From Allodiplogaster sudhausi (lineage: Eukaryota; Nematoda; Chromadorea; Rhabditida; Diplogasteridae): a DNA stretch of 64,000 nucleotides. Below are positions 11,627 to 22,146 of the stretch, piece by piece. The translations under genes were made by a program, and so were the position numbers. The stretch spans positions 704,501-768,500 of the forward strand of contig CALZFC010000053.1 in the NCBI GenBank assembly GCA_945643635.1, in the 5' to 3' direction. The notes beneath the pieces were generated by a model that saw only the letters and a list, made by a program, of their open reading frames with translations, had not been told where the DNA came from and did no database searches. Position 1 is the stretch's first letter. The number at the start of each line of letters is the position of its first letter.

Positions 11627-14441
11627 ATGCGCGGCTTGCTGAGTGACGCCGAACAAGCCGGAGGCCTTCTCAACACGGCTCTCGTCTGCTTGTTCCCTGT
11701 CACTGCGGCCTTCCTCCTCGCGCTCTGCTCGGTCCTCTCTCATCTTCTCACGCTCTCTCATCTTCTCGCGTTCTCTCATCTTATCACTCTCTCATCTTCT
11801 GATGATCTCTCATCTTCTCACGCTCCCCTCACTCTCCTTCAATCTAAAATTCCTACCCAGATTTCCCTAAATTAGTTGAGTACCAAGTGTAACTAATGGA
11901 AGTTTGCGTAATTATGTTAGTTGAAATAAGTTCATTTATTGCAGAAGAAGAAGAAGAAAAATGATCCTCCGAAGGCAGCGCCGAAAGGAGGGAAGAAGAC
12001 GGAGAAGACGGAGCTGGAAGATTGCGAACCTGACAAGGTGGAGGTGGAGAAGAAGGAGCCTGAGGGTTCGGCTGCTTTACCCTCTCGAACTATTTACGCA
12101 AAATAGGCGTACAATTAAAATGAAAGATGATCGATTTTTCTAAAACTGTTTATGTTCTTATCGGAGGCTAATGTGCTTGTGGAATTCACATCAACATGGA
12201 AAAGGGCTATCGTTAAGGCATATTAATTTTTATTTATGCAGGATAATCATCATCATTTTCATTGTAGACTATTTTCTTCTATTCAGAAACTCATTTTTCT
12301 CAGGTGAAAAGCCGAAGCCGGTTGGCCCGGAACTGAAGCCGCCGACAGGCGGTGGAATGGCTGGTGAGAATTTCAAAAGTGCAAATTAAAATTATAAGAA
12401 GATTTACGAAAACAATATTCGAGGAACCCACGACCCCAACTACCAGACGCTCGCGGCCGTGCCCAAGAATGCCGACTTCGGCGCCGACAAAGCGGCGGGA
12501 GCGGGAAACGCGGGCGGCGGCGGAGGGCCAAAGGCACCGGCAGCTGGCGGAATGGCCGGTCAGCATTCACTGAAATCGTTCCTGTTGTTATACTTCTGTC
12601 AATACCGTAACATTAAAATAATAGCAGGTTCTACTAGATCCGTGTATGTTTTTGCAGCTACGCACGACCCGAACTACCAGACGATGGCGGCCGTGGGCGG
12701 AACCGCGTTCGGCGCCGACAAGAAAGCGGCAAACGGGGGCGGCGGAGGGCCACAGCAACCGGCCGCCGGCGGAATGGCCGGTCCCTACTTTTTGAATTAC
12801 TAATTATTCCCGGGAGCTGTGTCCTTCCGCGAATGCGGACGAGGAAAGTAATGTGTGAGACGGAATCGAAGCGGGAGAGGTTTACCACGAGACAGTGAGA
12901 CATATCGCCGAAGTTATGGACGAGTAAACTGAATAACCATGAGTCTGAAAAGACTGAATAACCATGAGTCTGATAATGAGTTAGGCAAAGCGTGTATTCT
13001 TTTGCTTGGTGAAGGAAAGGTAGAGCCATGAGTTAGGAACAGGCCTCATCTAAACAAAGGTTACAATCAAAACATAAGAGATACTCATCAAACTGCCAAG
13101 CGCTTCCGAGCCGTACAACCATGCTGACTCACAGAATGAACGATCGCATGAAATGTACGTAGTACTAAGTCACATCTTCCCTTTTCAACCAGGCACCCAC
13201 GACCCGAACTACCAGACGCTCGCAGCCGTGGGCGGCAAGGACTGCTTCGGCGCCGACAAGAAGGAGGGTGGCGATGGACCGGCGAAGCCGGCCGCCGGAG
13301 CAATGGCAGGTTTGTAAGGAGGATTGCTTCAATTATCTGTAATGCACGAATCGGAGTGTTCAAAGAAAAGAAGATTTCCTTCAGGCACCAACGACCCCAA
13401 CTACCAGACGCTGGCCGCCGTCGGGACCAATGACTGCTTCGGCGCGGACAAGAAGGGCGCAGCCGGAGGCGATGGAAAGCCGCAGGCGCCAGCCAACCAG
13501 GCCGCCAAGGCTGGTATGCAATGAATGACATGACAATTATCTTCGATCAAGATGGAATGGCACTACTCATTGCAACTGAGAAATAATATCAGGATGTAAA
13601 AGTTAAACACACATTTACAAAATTTCTCGCTAAACCGTCTCTTCCACAGCCACCGCCGACCCCAACTACCAGACTCTGGCGGCAGTGGGTAACAACGACT
13701 GTTTCGGTGCTGACAAGAAAGCCGGAGGGGCCGGCGGCAAGCCTGTGGCGCCAGTAAACCAGGCCGCCAAGGCTGGTACGAGCACAGTGGATTTCTGCCT
13801 AAATTCCCAATAAATTATAACGGACAATAATGACAAAAGTGAAGGCAAAGATTCGTGAACGAATTATAAGCTTAAATGAAATTGTTTTTATATTTTCAGC
13901 CACCTCCGACCCCAACTACCAGACTCTGGCGGCCGTGGGTAACAACGACTGCTTCGGCGCCGACAAGAAGGGCGGAGGGGCTGGCGGCAAGCCGACGGCG
14001 CCAGCCAATCAGGCCAACAAGGCTGGTATGGTCACAGTGGATTTCTGCCTAAATTCCGAATCAATTAAAACTAATAATAATGGCAAAAGTGAAGGCAATT
14101 ACGAGATCTGGATGTCATATTCGTGAGCGAATTCTAGGTCGAAATGAAATTGAGCGACCGTTGTTCTCTAATTTTGATATTTTCAGCCACCGCCGATCCG
14201 AACTACCAGACGCTGGCGGCCGTGGGTAACAACGACTGCTTCGGTGCTGACAAGAAGGCCGGAGGGGCCGGCGGCAAGCCGCAGGCGCCCGTCAATCAGG
14301 CTGCTAAGGCTGGTCCGTCAGAAAAGAAAAAAAGAAAGTTTATTCTATACTGAAAGATGTAATTGCAAGATTGTAGCAACGAACGACCCCAACTACCAGA
14401 CTCTCGCCGCCGTCGGCAAGAACGACGTCTTCAAGAAGTAA
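11627..14441 (+). CDS. Membrane-anchored protein with eight DPNYQTL exon repeats
   Basis: Eleven exons join in phase: 11627-11731, 11945-12065, 12304-12363, 12424-12558, 12658-12780, 13193-13309, 13385-13513, 13650-13775, 13900-14025, 14187-14312 and 14377-14441 (TAA), giving about 410 residues. Exon 1 encodes one hydrophobic helix (LVCLFPVTAAFLLALCS); exon 2 starts KKKKKNDPPK and is highly charged. From exon 4 on every exon encodes the same module, DPNYQTLAAVG, then usually NDCFGADKK, then a Gly/Ala/Pro linker. All the internal repeat exons start and end in phase 1, so exon duplication kept the frame. The last module is short and ends NDVFKK. An upstream exon spliced at 11,612 is possible instead of the ATG at 11,627. 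The function is unknown. The final introns are GC-poor and the exons GC-rich. Confidence 0.8.
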
Positions 14442-15290
14442 CGAGAAGCCGAACTTTCCACTTCTTCTCCCTCCCCTTCCCTCCCCTCCCACTCTGCTTT
14501 CCGTGTCGTGAAGTAAAGGACGGCCACCGAAACATTGTATTATTATTGCATCAACACAATAAAATAGAAGAAAAAATACTGCAGAACAATAGGCGGTGAA
14601 AATAAGATACATACTTTACGTCGGGAAAAAATAAAAGAAGTAACTCATCTACAGATATGTTTGTCCTTTCAAATGCTGACTAATAAACTAAGGCAAGTGT
14701 TCCCAACATTTCCCTCCTATTCTCGGTGTCTCTGTTAATGATAAGTCAGCTTCTGTTATTTGCCACGTAGACTAACAGACGAGAAATTGGCAATATGAGA
14801 TGTAGTATGTACCTCAAAAACATTGCTGCCAGCTAAGGCACCAAAGATAATATAAGGGAAACGAAACTCCCTGATTCTCTGCAGATGTTTGCACAGCTCT
14901 CTCTCTCTTTCTCTCTCTCTCGCTCTCGCCCTCTCTCTCTCTCTCGCTCTCTTTCTTTCTCGCTCTTTCTCCCTCATTTTTCCTAATGTTAGTTTCTGTG
15001 ATGTGATATGAATGAAGATGACACACGGGAAGTATAAATTTACGTTTGGGCTGCACACCACAGTCCCGTTTCTTCCTAGATCTCAATTGTGCTTTACTGT
15101 TGCTACTTAAGGAAAAATTGTTAAAGTAGTTTTCTGCAATCTGATTAAAATTACATACATTAACTAATTTGCAAGAATAGACTCGGTGGAACTTCCCGGC
15201 ATATTTCAGGAAGTTGTTCAACCTTTTATAATCTATACTTTTCGTAAGTATTAATTGATTGACCTTAAGGATCCTTCAACTTTCAAAGCT
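14442..15290. other. Intergenic region with CT-rich simple sequence
   Basis: Holds the likely 3' UTR of the repeat gene (AATAAA-type sequence near 14,560), a CT-rich tract at about 14,900-14,975, and a segment at 14,980-15,110 that recurs at 19,660-19,780 (CCGTTTCTTCCTAGATCTCA in both). No extra gene seen. Confidence 0.5.
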
Positions 15291-15296
15291 CCCACC

Positions 15297-15607
15297 ATGT
15301 GGAAGGTTGCCCTTGTCCTCGCCGCTCTCTTCGTCTGCTCCTTCTCTCAGACTTGTGTCGACTTCTTCAGCTGCTGCTCGCAGTACGCGAGTCTGTGCTC
15401 TTTCGTCAGTTTAATAAAGTTATTCTAATAAATTTCATTTTTAAATAGCACCTCAATTGGTCAAGAATTTATAATATTTCAATGTGAATAAATTGTTTTA
15501 AGGATTATTTGTTACTTGAGGAAGAAACTGTGAGAAGGAAAGAGAATGTTTTTCTTATAATTCTCCAGGTCCGCCTTGCCTGCCCGCAGACCTGTGGTGC
15601 TTGCTAG
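15297..15607 (+). CDS. Secreted ShKT-type cysteine-rich mini-protein
   Basis: Two exons, 15297-15404 and 15569-15607, join in frame across a 164-bp intron (donor GTCAGT, acceptor TTCTCCAG) to give 48 residues. Residues 1-19 (MWKVALVLAALFVCSFSQT) are a signal peptide. The mature part has seven Cys; it begins CVDFFSCCSQYA and ends ACPQTCGAC. The CxD start and the CxxTCGxC end are the hallmarks of the ShKT fold, common in nematode secreted proteins as a short disulfide-rich module. The whole mature protein is one slightly shortened module, so it is probably a free secreted peptide. Its target is unknown. No toxin activity is implied. Confidence 0.8.
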
Positions 15608-16056
15608 ATCTTCTGCGACTCCGTTTGCCTTTATATCGCCATTCATATTAGCTTCTCCTCCCAATTCATTGTTGCGGTTATAAGAGAAATGAAGATGGTG
15701 TTACTTGTTACATAACAACCTCGCCACAAACACCTTTCTCGAAGTACCTGAAACATCCATATACTTATGTACAATTTTCTGCTCCTTGTGAGGAACGGGA
15801 GATGGAAACGCTAATTTGTAAAACGAGTTGAACGTACTTCTCACAAGAAGTGGAATCGTCGTGGCGAGGCCGGCGATTAAGGCCTAAGGGAGCAGGTAAC
15901 ACCAGATCTTGGTTAGAGGAAGAAGATTCGAGAAATGAAATGAGAAGGAATGTAATGCCACGCTGATCCGTGGATGGCAATAAGAACTTTCATACTGTTT
16001 TCTACTGTGCGGACGATGGTGAAATCTACTGCTTGCTGGAAATTCTATCGGTAACA

Positions 16057-16275
16057 GTGAGTCTCCGCCCGAGTCCAGTGTCGTGTCATCAGCATCCGCA
16101 ACAACAGTGTTGCCGAACCCATCTACAACGCCGCCAACGACCAAGCGGCTCTTCTGGATTCTGTCCTTTTTGAGAGAACAAATTTAACGCTTCTCTCCTT
16201 TGATGAGTCTCGATTAATCCATCACGTTCCTCCCTCTGGGATGCCCGAGCGGGAAAGAACGGAAGATCTCAGGTG
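16057..16275 (+). CDS. Possible single exon of an unassigned gene
   Basis: A 70-residue frame without a start codon reads VISIRNNSVAEPIYNAANDQ..., then LLDSVLFERTNLTLLSFDES, and ends at a possible donor AG-GTGTAG at 16,275. An acceptor could be GTGAG at about 16,057. Composition looks protein-like, but I could not join it to other exons, and a minus-strand frame overlaps. It may be a remnant. The rest of 15,610-16,640 shows nothing else except a GA-rich stretch at 16,430-16,500. Confidence 0.3.
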
Positions 16276-16651
16276 TAGCGTTGCATGTGTTTGCGAATAG
16301 GAGGGGTTAAAGAAGAGAAGTTTATCAGTTACCTTACAATAATATACAGAGTGATAGTTACGGAAAGAAGAGAAGAGAAATGGAGAGATAGGAGGGGAGT
16401 TGTTCTTGTATTGATGTCGTTGTTGAGAGAGATAGGGATGGGGCTTGGGGAAGAGAGAGGGAGAGTGAGAGAGAGAAAGAAAGTATGAGTGCTGAGAGAG
16501 CAGAGTGGAGCTGGAGGGAGATCGAGTGTCTTACAATAAGCGGGAGAGCCGGGAAGAGGGTGGAGGGAACACTCTACCAAGAGTCCGTGGGAGTGCAGCG
16601 AATGTATGAGGCGTGGCTTACAATTAGTCTTCAGAGAGAGGTAAAGAGTTA

Positions 16652-17933
16652 TTATATCAATACGTCTTCACGAGGACCATTTTGATATACATAGTTGATT
16701 TCGCCATTGCTGGTGTCATGCTTGGCTGTCACGATGTACTCCTTAAATCAAGCTATACTTTACATTCCAATGTAATTAATTAATAGTTTAATATTCATTC
16801 TAAAAATACTTTTAAAATGCAATAGAAATGTGCTTGAATATGAAAGATATATTGTATTATTATAGCCCCAATTCTGATCCAAACAGCCAGCCTTTCGAGG
16901 TTATAACCATTCTGTTAAATAAAATAGCTGTCGGAGAAAAAGTTATGCTTATTTTTCAGAAATATCTCGAAAAAGTATTTTCGCGAGTAGCTGTGCCCGT
17001 GTATTTACAATGACAAAGGAAACATTTGAAAGGCTTTTCTTTTAAAAGTCTTCTCTGTGGCATATTAATCACCATGGAGAGTTCATGTAGTTATGGAAAA
17101 ATAAAATTGTGAGGGAAAAATTGAAAGTCTGCCTTACTCTACGGGCGGAGCTGGGGCATGGTGGGCATTTATCAGCAGCTTCAATGGTCATGACTCCCCT
17201 GAAACGAGATATTAAACTAAATCATTCATAATTATATTGATGTTTTCGTTTGGAATTACAGAATTTTGATGATTTATGCAATGGATGGCGGGGAACAGAA
17301 AAATATGTCAATTGTTTGGACACTGGCTCAGGGAGACATATGTAAGTTGGTCAACAAGACCAAGTTCAAAATATTTGAGAGTTTGTTGCAAAAATATGCG
17401 CACTTGGACGAGAAACATTTCGATTCAATTAGCTTAAAGAAATTAAAATTTGATCATGCGATTATCGTTTTTTTTAAATTTAATATTAAAACTTAGATGT
17501 CCATATTGAACTCACTTTCTGCAGCCCGACTCTCCGTAGGACGCGCGGATCTCATATTCGGTGTCGGTGCCGACCTGACGCTTTTTGGCTTCGGTCATCT
17601 AGAGGAATCTTGCATATTGCATGATCAATAATAGCGACCGTAAACTGATGGCTTTCTCCATTTTACGGTCGTCGAAAGGGCAACTAACAGAGTCCAGGAC
17701 GACATTGAAGAACCACGCGCCTGGCACAGGTGCGACTTCTGTAAGCACTGTATTATAAACAGAAGTTTGAAAACTAGATAAATTCACAATAGGTTGATTG
17801 AAATACTAAAACCATATTTTCCAGTGCTCACCGAAACTTTTTTATCGTCAACAGGGACAGTCTCGAATCCCTGTCCAGCGCTCAGCTTGAGAAGAAGAGG
17901 AAAGAGAATCACCGCGGAAAGGAGTGGAGACAT
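16652..17933 (-). pseudogene. Cystatin-like gene copy A, probably decayed
   Basis: Minus-strand exons match copy B one by one: 17832-17933 (signal peptide MSPLLSAVILFPLLLKLSAG plus FETVPVDDKK), about 17690-17738, 17516-17598 (AKKRQVGTDTEYEI), 17138-17198 (KCPPCPSSARR) and 16652-16741. Exon 2 has lost the part that encodes the conserved cystatin helix in copy B and joins out of frame at the visible acceptor (17,738). The last exon ends in an unrelated tail (NGPREDVLI) rather than the LRMIVEKK end of copy B. The QxVxG-like loop is still recognisable. A functional divergent form with another splice choice is possible. Confidence 0.6.
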
Positions 17934-18045
17934 CGTCGTGGGACCTTCAAATGGCGCAAAATTTTAACTTGAAAGCTAATTATTAAGAGAGATTGAGCAA
18001 CTGATAAAAGAGCATTAAACATTATTTTAAAGAGAAAAGAGAAAA

Positions 18046-18265
18046 AAACATTTAATTCCTAAACAATGGCCATATCTGGAGGAAAAGAAGGCTTTGAATA
18101 CGGAAGCAGCTTCTTCGTTTTGTCGCTTTCAATTGCTGACGCTGTTTTATACAAACAAACAGACGGTGGATCGACAAATAAATGGCCACGGCGTCGATCG
18201 TTAAGAAGAGAAAGTCGCCGCCCATTTATGTCTTTGTAAATGTCGTTGTGCCACGTTAACAATTC
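18046..18265. repeat. Cystatin upstream duplicated block, copy 1 of 3
   Basis: The block containing GGCCATATCTGGAGG and GCCACGGCGTCGATCGTTAA followed by TTTATGTCTTTGTAAATGTC recurs at 19,350-19,540 and 21,320-21,525. Copies 1 and 3 lie just upstream of the two cystatin copies, so they are likely promoter-proximal sequence carried in the duplication. Copy 2 has no cystatin beside it. Confidence 0.7.
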
Positions 18266-18286
18266 GGTAAATGTGCAACAATGCAG

Positions 18287-18333
18287 CCACCACCGTTCCG
18301 AACTACCAGACGCTGGTGCCCGTGGGTAACAAG
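18287..18333 (+). pseudogene. Stray decayed DPNYQTL exon
   Basis: After an ATGCAG acceptor the sequence reads as PNYQTLVPVGNK, matching the repeat exon of the gene at 11.6-14.4 kb. It then breaks into CT simple sequence (18,341-18,435). No neighbouring exons remain, so it is a relic moved here by segmental duplication. Confidence 0.65.
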
Positions 18334-18338
18334 TTGAT

Positions 18339-18340
<2 letters not shown>

Positions 18341-18380
<40 letters not shown>

Positions 18381-18435
18381 CTTTCTCCCTCTCTCTCTCT
18401 CTCGGTCTCTCTCTCTCTCTCTTTCGCTCTTTCTC
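18341..18435. repeat. CT-rich microsatellite
   Basis: Nearly pure (CT)n with occasional CGCTCTTTCTCCC interruptions. A similar tract follows the other stray DPNYQTL exon at 19,615-19,650. Confidence 0.9.
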
Positions 18436-18983
18436 CCACGTTTTATACTTATTTTAATTTTTGTAGGTGATATGGAAAGAGATGACAGACCCGAAATCTT
18501 GCTGTTTAGTTTACTCCCCTTTCCTTCTAAAAGATATACGTATTTTTGAGAAAGTGAAAAATTATGTTACAAGGCGTATTTTCCATAGATTTCTCGGTGT
18601 AAGTTATGATCCTACTCTTCACAGGGAAGAGCGCAACGCTACCCACTCCCTTCCTTCGATGATAGAAAGCGAAATTGTGATTTATTTTTGGCTTCATTCG
18701 AAAATTAATTTTTGGCCGTATTAGGTTATCTAAGAAATGCCCCATTATCTTAATTTTAGGCAATCAAAGACCTATGGACTCTCTTTTAAACCCCACATGC
18801 AATCTTCCAAACATAGATGTCGTCTAAATTTGTTCTTTATAAGAGCTTCAATTCAGTTTAATGCTCTACTAAGAATAGTCCAATTCTTGTTTCTACATAG
18901 TTTTCAAATTTATTATTATTTTTTTCTGTTCTTCTTTTCGTTTTCTTTCGCCTCTTAAAGGAAGTATCCGGCAAATCATTATA

Positions 18984-18991
18984 CAGTACCG
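18984..18991 (+). repeat. Possible lone end of a CAGTACCG-type transposon
   Basis: TATACAGTACCGCT here matches the outer ends of the TA-flanked elements at 34,048 and 53,497. No matching right end was found nearby, so it is either a degraded copy or chance. Confidence 0.25.
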
Positions 18992-19349
18992 CTAGGTAAT
19001 CAGTTTGAATGCGCGCGCTTATAAAGTTGCCTGTCGCTGGGTCGAGAGAGCATGTGAAATTGGAGGGCGGCTCTGATCTACCGTAGCTAATTCTCTACCC
19101 TCCCATTTTCGCATTACTATTTCTCCGAAAGTAATGGAAGAAAATCGCTGAAACTTTAGGGATATATGTTCAACGCCAAGATGAACTTATACATATAAGA
19201 AAAAACCTAGGTTAATTATTCTCCAGCCACCTCCTTTAATATTTTTTACCATGTGTGTTTTCATTCATATGCGACACCGTAATAAATTGAATCGATTGAT
19301 TTGCTTCCCTCGCCCAATTCATTGTTGAGGAAAGAAAACATGTAAATCC

Positions 19350-19540
19350 TTCCTAAGCAATGGCCATATCCGGAAAAAAGGAAGGCCTTGTTTATTTAAG
19401 CGGCTTTTCGAAATGTCGCTTTCTACTGCTGACACTGCTTTATACAAACAAACGGACGGTAGAAAGACAAGTGGCCACGGCGTCGATCGTTAAGGACAGA
19501 AAGTCGCCACTTTATGTCTTCGTAAATGTCCTTGTGTCCT
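19350..19540. repeat. Cystatin upstream duplicated block, copy 2 of 3
   Basis: Shares the GGCCATATC and GCCACGGCGTCGATCGTTAA segments with copies 1 and 3. It sits directly before the stray exon at 19,560. Confidence 0.7.
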
Positions 19541-19559
19541 AAAATTTTTATATTTTCAG

Positions 19560-19612
19560 CCATCACCGATCCGAGCTACCATACACTGGCGGCCTTGGGT
19601 AACAACGACGTC
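19560..19612 (+). pseudogene. Stray decayed DPNYQTL exon with intact acceptor
   Basis: After a good TATTTTCAG acceptor the frame reads ITDPSYHTLAALGNNDV, a diverged form of the repeat module, then runs into CT-rich sequence. The upstream intron end matches that of exons 9 and 10 of the parent gene. Confidence 0.7.
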
Positions 19613-20033
19613 GCGCTCTCTCTCTCTCTCTCGCTCGCTCTTTCTCCCTCGTTTTATCCTTCTTTAGTTTCTGTGGGTGATATGCATGGAGATGACATGG
19701 GGAAGTATACATTTTCGTTTGGACTGCAGACAACATTCCCGTTTCTTCCTAGATCTCAATTGTGCTTTACTGTTACTCACAATTTTCGGCTCCTTGTGAA
19801 GAAGGGGGGATGAGAATGCTAATTGATTCTGTTTCCATTCTAAACAAAACAATGTCGGGAATAACCAAAATTTCGTAGCAGATACATACAATTCATTTGG
19901 GCCAGATTCATTCTTGTTGCACATCAACACAGCCAAGAGTTAGTTCTTAATGTTATCTTAATTTGCTGCAGGCAAACACTTTATGACTTTGCAACAGGGA
20001 ATAATGTATTTTAAACACTTTTCTTTACGATAG

Positions 20034-21206
20034 TTACTTCTTCTCGACGATCATTCGGAGATCGGAGAATAGGCCGTCGCTGGCAACCTTCACCGTCACG
20101 ATGTACGGCTTAAATACAACTATACTTTATATTCCAATGTAATTAATTAATTATTTAATATTTATCCTAAAAATACTTTAAAATGCAGTAGAAATATGTG
20201 TCCTATTATAATTGAAAGGCAGCCTTACGTAACGTTCGGAGCCCTGGCATTGTAGGCAAATATCAGCGTCTTTAAGGCTCCTGACATCCATCCTGAAACG
20301 TGATATTAAACCAAATCATTCATAATTATATTGATGTCTATTTACAAATTACGGAATTTGAAGATTAATGCAATGCATGGAAATCAATTGTTCAGATGCT
20401 GGCGCATTGCGAAATATTTGAGATTTTGTTGCGAAAATATGCGCAATTAGACAAGAAATATTTCGGCTCAAAGTTTAAGAAATTAGATTTTGATCATGCA
20501 TTGATCGTTTTTGAAAATACAAACTAATGATTTATCGATTTGATGTTAAAATTTAAACGTCCATATTGAACTCACTTTCTGCAGTGACTCTCGGCGTAGG
20601 TCGTGTGGATCTCATATTCGGTGAGGGCGCCGACCTGACGCTTTTTGGCGGCGGTCACCTAATGGAATCTCTAAAGTGATGGCGTTCTCAAATTTCGAAA
20701 GGGCAACTAACAAGCTCCGGTTCGGTATTGAAGAACCACCAGCCTTTTATTGAGTCCATTTCGTTGGGGCGGCTTTGTTCGAAGTTCACCGGAAGCGCGC
20801 AGGCGCGGACCACAGCCTAGGAAGGCTATTATTAAGGTACTATTTCAGTACATCTAACCCAAGAATGTTTTCCAAAAAAATTTTTTTTTATTATTGTGAT
20901 TTGGTTCCCAACTCAATACTTTTTAATTGTTGAAAATGGTAAAATAAACAACCAATTTCTCCTAAATATTACACAGTACACCCACCATGTCTTCTTGGTT
21001 AACGGCCTGATAAGCAATGTATTATAAGCAGAAGTTTGAAAACTAGATCTATAAATTCATTATAGGTTGATAGAAATATTAAAACCATATTTCCCACTGC
21101 TCACCAGAACGTCCTTATCGTCAACAGCGACAGTCTCAAATTCCTGGCCGGCGCTCAGCTTGAGAAGAAGAGGAAAGAGAATCACCGCGGAAAGGAGTCG
21201 AGACAT
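20034..21206 (-). CDS. Secreted cystatin-like cysteine protease inhibitor
   Basis: Five minus-strand exons join in phase: 21105-21206, 20712-20816, 20576-20658, 20229-20292 and 20034-20108 (TAA), giving 142 residues. The signal peptide is MSRLLSAVILFPLLLKLSAG. The cystatin pattern follows: the VDDKDVLAVVRACALPVNFE helix with an FEQS end, then AAKKRQVGALTEYEI (the QxVxG inhibitory loop in shortened form) with a strand, two Cys in DICLQCQG, and a final PYIVTVKVASDG strand. Cystatins block papain-like proteases by inserting the N-terminus and this loop into the active site. Here the QVVAG-type loop is QVGA, so inhibitory strength is uncertain. Two introns end in unusual AAG or TAG sites (ATTTAAG before the last exon). 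Copy A at 16.7-17.9 kb is its paralog. Confidence 0.75.
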
Positions 21207-21319
21207 CTTCGTGGGACCTTCAAATTGCGCAAAATTTAAACTTGAGAGCCAATTATCAAGAGAAATTGAGCATTTGATAAAAGAGCATATAACATTATTT
21301 TAAAGAGAAAAGAGAGAAA

Positions 21320-21525
21320 ACATTTAAATCTTTCCTAAGCAATGGCCATATCTGGAGGAAAGGAAGGCCTTGAATACGGAAGCGGCTTCTTCTTCTATTG
21401 CTGACTCTGCTTTATACAAACAATCGGCACGGACGGTGGAAAGACAAATGGCCACGGCGTCGATCGTTAAGAAGAGGAAGTCGCCCCTTTATGTCTTCGT
21501 AAATGTCGTTGTTCCACGTTAACAA
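21320..21525. repeat. Cystatin upstream duplicated block, copy 3 of 3
   Basis: Matches copies 1 and 2 and lies about 115 bp upstream of the intact cystatin start codon at 21,206. It probably contains part of its promoter. Confidence 0.7.
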
Positions 21526-21529
21526 TTCG

Positions 21530-22140
21530 CCATGGGCATGGCGAATTGTGCAAATGTGTTATTTTGTTTTTGAAAAGATATATTAGCGATATAAGAATAA
21601 ATTAAAATTAAATATACTTTATTAATAGGAATAGTTGTACTAAGCCAATTAATCCAATTAGTTCTGGACCCGATTCTGTTAGACTGCACTTTATAATTTT
21701 TATATGTATGTATTAATTGTACTCGATATGTACTGATGAAATGTGCTATGAAAAGACAGTGAACCGTGTTCTTCTTCTCCTTCATCTGAGCAGTGAAATC
21801 GATTGGCCGCCAAACAGCTCTGCACATAAACACGCGTACTTTTCAGTTTCCCACCTCAGCATCACTTCGCTGTCACACCCGACATGAACACACCGTTCAA
21901 CTGTTTTCTTCGTTCGGACAAAGATTAGGGAGCGAGAACGAAATAGGAATAGGAAGACATAGAGCAAAAGGAGCAAGAAATAGCTGTGAATATGTGGATG
22001 AGCGAGTGAAAGTAGCAGATAGAAAGGTGGGCTCTTGCTGGAAACAAAAAGGGAGAAAGAGATCGTTTGGCGATCATCGGCTGTTGAGGGAGGGAGAAGG
22101 AAGGGTGGGAAATAAGTGACAAGGATAATCAGCCATATCA
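21530..22140. other. Intergenic region
   Basis: Sequence between the intact cystatin (transcribed leftwards) and the next plus-strand gene, so it probably serves both promoters. I see no convincing exon. Confidence 0.4.
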
Positions 22141-22146
22141 AGCGAG

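Noticed and set aside
12300..13848. Minus-strand frames of 60-147 residues over the DPNYQTL exons
   Set aside because: Shadows of GC-rich plus-strand exons; the plus-strand exons have matching phases and repeat identity.
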